NCBI RefSeq assembly: GCF_900109615.1
Contig: NZ_FOIX01000001.1
Span: 1-64,000, forward strand
Source: Kaistella antarctica
Lineage (GTDB): Bacteria > Bacteroidota > Bacteroidia > Flavobacteriales > Weeksellaceae
Direction: 5' to 3'
DNA length: 64,000 nt
Shown here: positions 1 to 6,518 of the stretch, in pieces
How positions within the stretch are numbered: position 1 is the first letter of the stretch
Layout of the letters: each line of letters begins with the position of its first letter
Notes under the pieces: model-generated
The model's database searches: none
Told to the model about the DNA's origin: nothing
The model's input: the letters and a program-made list of their open reading frames with translations, nothing else
Made by a program: the position numbers and the translations under genes

Positions 1-320
1 TATGTGCCTGATTTAACGATAAGTACAGTGAAAACAAAGTTATCCACTTTATCTAAATGTCTTAATTCAGGACGGACGTGTCAATCGGAGTCCTAGTCTG
101 CGGTAGGGATCGTAGTGGAATACCGCAAGGAGCGAAAGGAAATTTACGAGCTTGGACAATTGAAACGAACAGCCTGAAAACGAGATGTGGGAAAATCATC
201 AAAACACCTTAAGACGCAGAAAGAGCGAACGGACCACAAAAGGCACTATCAGGAAAAGTTTAACTTTAAGACGATGCAAGGTAAGGTCAAATAGTATAAA
301 AAGGAGATCGAAATTATTTC
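1..320. other. Unexplained non-coding segment, GC- and purine-rich, possibly a structured RNA
   Basis: No reading frame on either strand looks coding: the longest stretches are short, stop-interrupted and resemble no family I know. Unlike the AT-rich spacers elsewhere, 31 of 60 bases at 61-120 are G or C, and the plus strand from about 100 to 300 is strongly purine-rich. A 7-bp stem TGCGGTA/TACCGCA lies at about 99-127. TTCAGG (about 66) can pair with CCTGAA (about 172), and TTAAGACG occurs twice. These are traits of structured RNA. The style recalls group II intron RNA, but I found no domain V or maturase. It is not RNase P, SRP RNA or tmRNA by any conserved motif I could find. It may continue to the left of the window. 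Confidence 0.35.
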
Positions 321-332
321 AAACATAAAAAA

Positions 333-356
333 AATCCCAATCTTTCGATAGGGATT
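333..356 (-). terminator. Intrinsic terminator of the TPR gene
   Basis: A hairpin (AATCCCAATC / GATAGGGATT, one mismatch, TTTC loop) follows the TPR protein stop codon on the minus strand. It is followed by a run of eight or more T on that strand. Confidence 0.8.
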
Positions 357-378
357 ATGTGTGAATCGTAAATAAATG

Positions 379-2043
379 TTATTTATTCAGATCGTTATTC
401 AGTTTAACCGCATCTTCATATGAAGGATTTAACATAACCGATTTACTAGCGTAATCCTTTGCTTTTGCAGGATTACTGTCTTTGTCAAGGTAAGCAACCG
501 CAAAATACGCATACGATAGAACTTCTTTACTACTTTCTACCTCTTCAGTTTTTACAGTCGCAATATACTTCTCGTACGCTATTTTTGCTAACTCATTATT
601 TCCCGCTTGTTGCTGAGAATAACCCTGACTATAATAAGCAGGTGCCCAATTTGGCAGCAATCCGCTCATTTTTTGCCAAGAGTGGATCGCTCCGTCCCAG
701 TTTTTTACTTCTTGATAGGCATTTGCCAATTTAAACAAAGCATCGGTATCTTGCGGTTTAGCAGCAACTTGTTTTTTTAAAGCTTCAATTTCCGGACTTG
801 TTGTACCAGCATCTACAGAGGCTTGGTTCACACCACCACCACCTTTAATCTTCACTAATTCCTCATCCCACTTCATCGTATCGTCTTTGGCTGCCTTCGC
901 TATGGCTATTTTCTGAAGCGCTTCAGTCTTTAAAGATGCTTTTTTAACGGGATCGGTTTCATTCTGCGCTAAACCTGCAGCAATAAGTCCTTGTAATCCT
1001 TGGTCTGCTGCTTGAACTCTTGATTTCTCAGCTTTAGCTAAGAAAGAATCCATACTTGTTCTCGCATCGGCATAATCACCATCTGCATAAAGTAAATATG
1101 CTCTTAATTTATATTTAATAGGGTCTTCTACTTTATCAAAAACTTTATCCAAATACATTTTGGAGTTTCCGTAATCTTCGTTTGTGAAGAAGAGTTTAGA
1201 AATTTCCAGTTGAGTGTCGGGATCTTCGTCAGCATATTTTGCATAATTAATTAAATCCTGAGTTGCCAAGGCATTTTGCTGATATTTAATTTCATAACCC
1301 GCTTTCGCTTTATAAGCTGGAGCGTAAGTTGGATCAGAAGCTATTGCTTTATCTATGTTTTCTTTAGCTGGCTTCCATTGTTGCGCCTGCATCCAAAGTG
1401 TTCCAATTCTTGTAAATACCGACGCCTTATTTTTCGCGCTTGGTAGTGCTTTTTCATAAGCAGTCATCGCAGAACCTGCAACCTGAGGGCTATTTGTTAA
1501 TTTTAAACGATAAGCATCACCTAAAGTGTAATAATAGTGTGCTGGAGTTCCGTTTTTCGCGGATCTTTCGACGGCTTTGTTTAAATAGTCAATTGCCAAG
1601 TCAGCATTTGCCGCTCCACCAAACATTGTAATCGCTTCTGCGGCTCTATATAGAACTTCCGCATCTTTCTCTTTAGAATCCTTTACAATACTTTGAATTT
1701 CTGGAATTGCAGTTTTATTTCCCTTCCCCAATTTAACCGAAGCTAAACCAATCTTATTAAGATTGCTTTTCTTGTCGATGGCTAAACCTTTGTCAAAATC
1801 TTCCTGAGCTTTCTCAAAATTCGGTTCGAACTGTGTTAAATAAGAATTTCCTAAATAAAAATAGTTATCTGCAGTTGCAGATTTTGCAACCATCTCTGTA
1901 AATACTTTTCTTGCTTGAGCATATTTATGACTATCGGCACTATTTATTCCTTCTTGCAAAGTTTGACCAAAAGAAAAATTAGACAAAAAACCTACTGAAA
2001 CCCCGAAGGCGATTTTCTTCGTTAAATTCATTATATCTTTCAT
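379..2043 (-). CDS. Secreted tetratricopeptide repeat (TPR) protein of the TonB cluster
   Basis: A 554-residue protein with an N-terminal signal peptide (cleavage probably after SNFSFG) and helical TPR-like repeats over most of its length, for example residues 30-110, 165-260 and 430-540. A Gly/Ser/Thr-rich linker (GGGG, about residue 400) separates two repeat blocks. TPR proteins are scaffolds, so it probably acts in the periplasm or at the inner face of the outer membrane. It is the last gene after exbB-exbD-exbD-tonB and a PstS-like lipoprotein, and has its own promoter at 2102-2132. Two ATGs are possible: 2043 (MKDIMNLT) and 2031 (MNLTKK). The second gives the more typical signal peptide. 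Function beyond a TonB-linked scaffold is inferred from context only. Confidence 0.85.
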   Translation of the reverse strand: MKDIMNLTKKIAFGVSVGFLSNFSFGQTLQEGINSADSHKYAQARKVFTEMVAKSATADNYFYLGNSYLTQFEPNFEKAQEDFDKGLAIDKKSNLNKIGLASVKLGKGNKTAIPEIQSIVKDSKEKDAEVLYRAAEAITMFGGAANADLAIDYLNKAVERSAKNGTPAHYYYTLGDAYRLKLTNSPQVAGSAMTAYEKALPSAKNKASVFTRIGTLWMQAQQWKPAKENIDKAIASDPTYAPAYKAKAGYEIKYQQNALATQDLINYAKYADEDPDTQLEISKLFFTNEDYGNSKMYLDKVFDKVEDPIKYKLRAYLLYADGDYADARTSMDSFLAKAEKSRVQAADQGLQGLIAAGLAQNETDPVKKASLKTEALQKIAIAKAAKDDTMKWDEELVKIKGGGGVNQASVDAGTTSPEIEALKKQVAAKPQDTDALFKLANAYQEVKNWDGAIHSWQKMSGLLPNWAPAYYSQGYSQQQAGNNELAKIAYEKYIATVKTEEVESSKEVLSYAYFAVAYLDKDSNPAKAKDYASKSVMLNPSYEDAVKLNNDLNK

Positions 2044-2101
2044 TTTATATTGTTTAATTTATTATACTAACTATCGACTTGGTAATACCCAATTTTTATA
2101 C

Positions 2102-2132
2102 CAAAATTAAGGGGGATTGTTATGAACGCAAA
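2102..2132 (-). promoter_or_regulatory. Bacteroidota-type promoter of the TPR gene
   Basis: On the minus strand TTTG (2129-2132) is followed after 19 nt by TAATTTTG (2102-2109), matching the TTG-N17-23-TAnnTTTG consensus of Flavobacteriia. It lies in the 101-nt gap between the PstS-like gene and the TPR gene, so the TPR gene can be transcribed separately. Confidence 0.6.
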
Positions 2133-2144
2133 CTTTAATAAAAT

Positions 2145-3017
2145 TTAACGCATCTGAACTTCTCTTTTGAAAAGATGGTAAGGTTGTAAACCCTCTTTTG
2201 AAACTACAATTTGCCCTAACTGAGTGCACGAAAACCGAATAAATCCATTTCCTAGGCCAAAATATCTCTCATTTGTCAGAAAATACAATACTCGTGTAAA
2301 GGGATAAGACATATCTTTTAGATTTTCTACTCTTGGTTCGTAAGACTTATTATTTTCAACAACTTTTAATACTTTAACAGAGTTTCTCAAAAGTTCTGCT
2401 TCAGGGTCGTATGGTCTGCTCAAGGTATTAAAACCAATGGCACCAATCTTATCTGGAAACTTATTTAATTGCTCGACTAAATTTTTATTTCCATTAATTA
2501 TTGAAAACTGCAATTTGTCGGGCGTTGAATTAATTTTCTGGGCGACGAAATTTAGATTACTAGAATTAGTTCCGTCAAAAATAATATCCTTTTGGGAATT
2601 GTTTAAGATTTTTTTAATCTCTTCCACGGAGATGTTTTCACGCGGTGAATCTTTAGGAACAATAAATACCACAGCATCGGCAGCAAATTTTGCCGGCAGC
2701 CAATCTAAACTTGTTACTTTTTTATAAGCTCGTTTTTCACCTTCACTGAGATCACGAGACATAACGATTACTCGTGCCTTTCCTTCTAACAAATCTAAAA
2801 ATGCAAGATCTTCTTTCTTAATTTTTAAATTAATTTTAGTCGATGGATAAAGTGCCATATAGCGATTGGTCAACGCCTCTGAAACGCTGGCGAAAGACTC
2901 ATCAACTTCCATAGTAATTTCACCTTGTTGAGGACTATCAATTACCCGAGACGATTTCTTTTTGCACGATACTAAAAGCACAAAAAGACTTATCATTAAT
3001 AATAAACTATTCTTCAT
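2145..3017 (-). CDS. PstS-like substrate-binding lipoprotein
   Basis: A 290-residue lipoprotein: MKNSLLLM..., lipobox LVSC with Cys18, then a periplasmic-binding fold resembling the phosphate-binding PstS family (motifs such as VIVMSRDLSEGEKRAY, DAVVFIVPKDSP, IGAIGFNTLSRP). I chose the ATG at 3017 because it begins the signal peptide and overlaps the stop region of the upstream small gene by 11 nt, indicating translational coupling. A longer frame from 3068 would put 17 unrelated residues before the signal peptide. No PstCAB permease is nearby. In Bacteroidota such a protein is commonly found behind exbBD-tonB, so a role in TonB-linked transport is more likely than classical Pst uptake, but the ligand is unknown. 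Confidence 0.8.
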   Translation of the reverse strand: MKNSLLLMISLFVLLVSCKKKSSRVIDSPQQGEITMEVDESFASVSEALTNRYMALYPSTKINLKIKKEDLAFLDLLEGKARVIVMSRDLSEGEKRAYKKVTSLDWLPAKFAADAVVFIVPKDSPRENISVEEIKKILNNSQKDIIFDGTNSSNLNFVAQKINSTPDKLQFSIINGNKNLVEQLNKFPDKIGAIGFNTLSRPYDPEAELLRNSVKVLKVVENNKSYEPRVENLKDMSYPFTRVLYFLTNERYFGLGNGFIRFSCTQLGQIVVSKEGLQPYHLFKREVQMR

Positions 3018-3204
3018 TTCTTTGTTCTCGGATTCTGTAGATTGAGCGTACAATTCTGAAAGCGCCATATAGAATAAATAAACCGCCTAAACTATAAGCC
3101 ACATTCGGTTCTAAAAAAATGACGAAGAATTTATAGATGATGACGACTATTCCCAATAAGAGATAGAAAAAGCCAGCAACTATCGAAAGCCAATTAAATA
3201 TCAT
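3007..3204 (-). CDS. Small two-helix membrane protein of the tonB cluster
   Basis: The product of about 65 residues has two predicted membrane helices (IVAGFFYLLLGIVVIIYKFF and the segment AYSLGGLFILYGAFRIV) and a charged C-terminus (RIREQRNEE). I prefer the ATG at 3204, because an in-frame ATG at 3246 lies inside the tonB terminator hairpin (3231-3254). Its 3' end overlaps the start of the PstS-like lipoprotein gene, so the two are probably co-translated. No family recognised by name; similar small membrane proteins occur at this place in related genomes as far as I recall. Confidence 0.65.
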   Translation of the reverse strand: MIFNWLSIVAGFFYLLLGIVVIIYKFFVIFLEPNVAYSLGGLFILYGAFRIVRSIYRIREQRNEE

Positions 3205-3230
3205 ATCAACAAAACTACAAAAAAAATAAA

Positions 3231-3254
3231 AAAGAGAAGCTTTCACTCCTCTTT
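3231..3254 (-). terminator. Intrinsic terminator after tonB, inside the cluster
   Basis: On the minus strand AAAGAGGAG / CTTCTCTTT forms a 9-bp stem (one G-U pair) with a 6-nt loop, followed by a T-rich tract. It begins 22 nt after the tonB stop and precedes the small membrane protein gene, so it should uncouple exbBD-tonB expression from the downstream genes. Confidence 0.7.
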
Positions 3255-3276
3255 TCTATCTATTTATTTAAAAATA

Positions 3277-4116
3277 TTATTCGAACTGCATTGTTAGCGG
3301 TAATCTATAACGGTATCGTACCGCTTGACCATTAATTTTTGCAGGAGACCACTTATTTTTAACTGATTTCACGGTTCTGATTGCTTCAGAATTAAATCCT
3401 TTGTTAGGACCTTCAGCTTTAATATCAGTGATTGAACCATCACGTTCAACTACGAAAGTAATTGTTGTTTTTACAACACCTTCATCACCATCCATCACTC
3501 CAGTATCAAAGTTATTTTGAACACTGCTTCTAAATTTGTTAATCCCTCCCGGAAATTCTGCTAACTGCTCTACTTCAGTATAAACTTGTGTTGCAGAAAC
3601 TTGAGGTTTCACTTCCACTGTTGTAGATTTAGTAGGTCCTGGCGGAGGTGGCGGCGGAGCATAAGCTGGAGTCTTCACCCCTTCTTGTGCAACAACACCG
3701 GTAGTAGTTTTAAGCTGCTCGCTAATTGGTGGCGGCGGAGTTTCTACCTTTGGCGCCTTCACTGGTTCCGGCACTACGTTCTGAATCACCTCTTGTTTAG
3801 GTTCTTCTTTTGGTGGCGGCGGTGGTGGAGGTGGTTCATCCTTGGGTTGCTCAATAATTTGTTCTTGCTCCGGAAGAATGTCAATTAAATTGGCATTTAC
3901 TTCTGTTGTCTCTTTCGCCTGCATTTGTTTAATTTTCATTATTACAAACGGAGTGATCGCGGCAATACAGAACAAAACCGTCCCAAGTATGAAAGCTTTG
4001 GTTAACATTGATCGGTAAGAAGTTCTTAGATCATAGGCACCGTACGCTTTATTTCTATTTTCAAATACAATTTCATCCAATCCTGGACTACTGTTGTAAG
4101 TGTTTTCATCTGCCAT
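3277..4116 (-). CDS. tonB: Energy transducer TonB
   Basis: 279 residues. The N-terminus carries the Bacteroidota TonB signature VFENRNKAYGAYDLR (17-31). One membrane helix spans about 39-61. A proline-rich spacer follows (two poly-Pro stretches, about 95-102 and 154-159, within a Pro/Glu/Lys/Val-rich region 90-170). The C-terminal TonB domain (about 185-279) contains FPGG, a GxxNKGFNSEAI-type segment, and ends in LPLTMQFE. It carries proton-motive energy from ExbB/ExbD in the inner membrane to TonB-dependent receptors in the outer membrane. The three SusC proteins later in the window are plausible clients. The gene starts 32 nt after exbD2 and is followed by a terminator. Confidence 0.95.
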   Translation of the reverse strand: MADENTYNSSPGLDEIVFENRNKAYGAYDLRTSYRSMLTKAFILGTVLFCIAAITPFVIMKIKQMQAKETTEVNANLIDILPEQEQIIEQPKDEPPPPPPPPKEEPKQEVIQNVVPEPVKAPKVETPPPPISEQLKTTTGVVAQEGVKTPAYAPPPPPPGPTKSTTVEVKPQVSATQVYTEVEQLAEFPGGINKFRSSVQNNFDTGVMDGDEGVVKTTITFVVERDGSITDIKAEGPNKGFNSEAIRTVKSVKNKWSPAKINGQAVRYRYRLPLTMQFE

Positions 4117-4148
4117 TATTCTTTCTTTTAAATATTAAAAGTATTATT

Positions 4149-4718
4149 CTAGTTGGTAGCTGGTGTTGGGGCACTTGGTGCTCCACCTACTTTTTGATCG
4201 TAAACAATTTGTTCCGCTTTTTTGACATCAGTAATACCGTATATCTCATTTTTGGTAATTGCCATTTCATCCAGAATATCTACGAAATTCTTATATACTG
4301 CATCGTCAGTTGGCTTGATAATAACCGTAAATTTGGTTTGATCCTTAGCTCTGGCTTTTGCTTGCTCGATTACTTTTGTAATCCCATTTCTATCAAAACT
4401 AGTTTCCTGAAGTGCCGCTGGGGTAAGTTCGCTGGGAGCTAACTGGTGATAGAAAATTCTATTGTCTTTTCCTATAATTAATGAAATAGAGTTGGTTAAA
4501 TCAATTTCTGTATCAGGTTTTGGTTCATTTACTTTCGGTTTTGCCGGAAGCCCTAAATCCATCACATTCGGTTTGTTAAAAGTCGTCACTAACATAAAGA
4601 ATGTAATCAAAAGGAAAGCCAAATCCACCATTGGGGTAAGATCTACGTGAGGTACCGATTTCTTAGATCGAACCTTGCCGCCTTTCCCGCCTTTGTCTTG
4701 TACTTGTACGTCTGCCAT
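4149..4718 (-). CDS. exbD: Biopolymer transporter ExbD (second copy)
   Basis: 189 residues. A basic N-terminus is followed by VDLTPMVDLAFLLITFF (25-41), the single membrane helix of the ExbD/TolR family with the proton-path Asp at 32. The rest is a periplasmic domain ending in an Ala/Pro/Thr-rich tail. It forms the inner-membrane motor with ExbB. The start is 8 nt after the first exbD, so the two are surely co-transcribed. Two different exbD genes in a row, about 190 and 200 residues, are normal for Bacteroidota. Confidence 0.93.
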   Translation of the reverse strand: MADVQVQDKGGKGGKVRSKKSVPHVDLTPMVDLAFLLITFFMLVTTFNKPNVMDLGLPAKPKVNEPKPDTEIDLTNSISLIIGKDNRIFYHQLAPSELTPAALQETSFDRNGITKVIEQAKARAKDQTKFTVIIKPTDDAVYKNFVDILDEMAITKNEIYGITDVKKAEQIVYDQKVGGAPSAPTPATN

Positions 4719-4726
4719 TTCTTATA

Positions 4727-5329
4727 TTATTGTGCCGTTTCTTGACTTGTTATTAACCAGAACTTCAAGAAATCTATATCTCTTAATCCTTCAAATAAAG
4801 ATTTAACTTTAGGATACTTTGTTTCTACGTCTCCTTTGATTGCTAATTTGTAATCAGGATTAACGGCTAAACTTTGTTGTACCCAATCTATTAACTGCTT
4901 ATTTGTACTATCCATCGGAATTCCCGTTTTGCTTTTGTAAGCTTTACGGTCATCATCCGAAAGATCCAAGAATCCTTTTAATTGATTCATTGGAACTCCA
5001 ACTGACTGAACATTGGCAAAGGCTGCCTTTTCTTTATCAGTAAATGTCATACCATACTTCTCGCCCATATTATTCAGAAGAGCCATACGCTCGGTTCCGT
5101 TTTCAACTGGTGTAAAATAGAATCTTCCGTCTGTAGTACTAAGAATAGTCATAAGACTAGCGTCTGGAAGAAGCTTTTCAGATATAGAAGATGGCGTGGT
5201 TATCGTCTCGATATCAGGTTTTGCAAACTGAGCCGTGAGGATAAAAAACGTAAGGAGTAGAAATGATACATCGGTCATCGCCGTCATATCTACCCTTATA
5301 TTATGTCTTTTTGGTTTGACTCTCGCCAT
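4727..5329 (-). CDS. exbD: Biopolymer transporter ExbD (first copy)
   Basis: 200 residues. RVDMTAMTDVSFLLLTFFIL (12-31) is the ExbD membrane helix with the conserved Asp at 20. The periplasmic part is longer than in E. coli ExbD (about 140 residues) and carries a central insert around residues 95-140 (FTDKEKAAFANVQSVGV...DLSDDDRKAYKSKTG). It lies 71 nt after exbB and 8 nt before exbD2, inside the energising operon. Role as for exbD2; both copies may contribute to one motor. Confidence 0.92.
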   Translation of the reverse strand: MARVKPKRHNIRVDMTAMTDVSFLLLTFFILTAQFAKPDIETITTPSSISEKLLPDASLMTILSTTDGRFYFTPVENGTERMALLNNMGEKYGMTFTDKEKAAFANVQSVGVPMNQLKGFLDLSDDDRKAYKSKTGIPMDSTNKQLIDWVQQSLAVNPDYKLAIKGDVETKYPKVKSLFEGLRDIDFLKFWLITSQETAQ

Positions 5330-5400
5330 TGTAAATTATTTATTATTAAACTTCTGCATTTTGAGATCTTTTTTAAAGAACTCCAATCGGTCGAGAATTC

Positions 5401-6264
5401 TTAGTGGAATTCTGCGAATGACTGCTGGATTGACATAGCGATTTCGTCAATTTTGAACGTTAATCCATCAATCTTAGAAGTAAAATAGTTGTAGAAAATA
5501 ATCGCAACCGCAGAAGTACCAATACCTAAAGCCGTGTTAATTAACGCTTCAGAAATACCAACTGATAATGCAGCTGAATCTGGTGTTCCACCTCCTGAAC
5601 CTAGTGCGTGGAAAGCCTTAATCATCCCAATTACCGTTCCTAGTAGAGCAACCAATGTCGCTACAGTACCTAAGGTAGAAAGGATCATCATATTTTTCTC
5701 TAACATTGGCATTTCAAGAGTGGTAGCTTCTTCAATTGATTTATTAAGCGCAACCATTTTCTGTTCCTTATTCATCGTAGAATCATGAGATAATGCTTTA
5801 TAAGTAGTTAATCCTTCTTTCACAACATTTCCTACAGAACCTTGCTGTCTGTCACACTCTTCTAAAGCTTCATCAATTTTGTTTTGGCTAAGTAATCTTC
5901 TTACTGATAACACGAAGTTATCAACATTACCTGCTCCTGCAGCTTTCTTAAGAACTAAAGCACGCTCGATTGAGAAAACGATTACGATAATCATGAAAGA
6001 AATAAGAATAGGAACGATTGGTCCACCCATGTAGATAATTCCCATAAATCCTTCAGGAGAAATTTCTTTAATTTCTACATCAGAAAATGCTACAGAAGCA
6101 CCGGTTAACCTAGGATCTGGTTTGAAATTCCCTGGACTTCCTAAAACAAAATAATAGATTAAATACCCTATCGCTAAAAGAATAGGCAGTATTAGGGCAG
6201 GATTTAAACCTCCTAATTTTTTAGCAACTACTTGCTCCTCGTTGTTTGAAACATTCATTTCCAT
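5401..6264 (-). CDS. exbB: MotA/TolQ/ExbB proton channel family protein
   Basis: 287 residues with membrane segments at about 24-40, 78-100, 190-213 and 238-262. The ExbB/TolQ signature LLGTVIGMIKAF (about 208-219) and GISEALINTALG (about 235-246) are present, with the usual cytoplasmic region (about 100-190) between the second and third segments. It is the pentameric proton channel that drives TonB together with ExbD. It is the first gene of the minus-strand energising cluster. ATGs at 6264 (MEMNVSNN) and 6258 (MNVSNN) are both possible. I did not find a perfect promoter in the AT-rich 254-nt gap upstream. Confidence 0.93.
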   Translation of the reverse strand: MEMNVSNNEEQVVAKKLGGLNPALILPILLAIGYLIYYFVLGSPGNFKPDPRLTGASVAFSDVEIKEISPEGFMGIIYMGGPIVPILISFMIIVIVFSIERALVLKKAAGAGNVDNFVLSVRRLLSQNKIDEALEECDRQQGSVGNVVKEGLTTYKALSHDSTMNKEQKMVALNKSIEEATTLEMPMLEKNMMILSTLGTVATLVALLGTVIGMIKAFHALGSGGGTPDSAALSVGISEALINTALGIGTSAVAIIFYNYFTSKIDGLTFKIDEIAMSIQQSFAEFH

Positions 6265-6518
6265 ACTAAACTAAATTATAATTGTTATTTTAAATTTTCG
6301 ATTTGTAAAATAAAGTTAAAATATTTAATAATGCAAGTTCTTGACAGCTATTACAAATATTTTTTTGGACGATCCTTCAAAGTAAGATTAATATATCTTC
6401 AAAAAATGATTCAAATACTGACTATTATAGCCAGTTTTAAAAATACCTTTAAAAAATCATCAGTAATAGGTGGCAGCTATTTTTGATTGCACTATAAATA
6501 TTATTTTGATGTTTACCT

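Noticed and set aside
3586-3888. Plus-strand frame rich in Trp and Arg
   Set aside because: It is the complement of the proline codons of TonB, a composition artefact.
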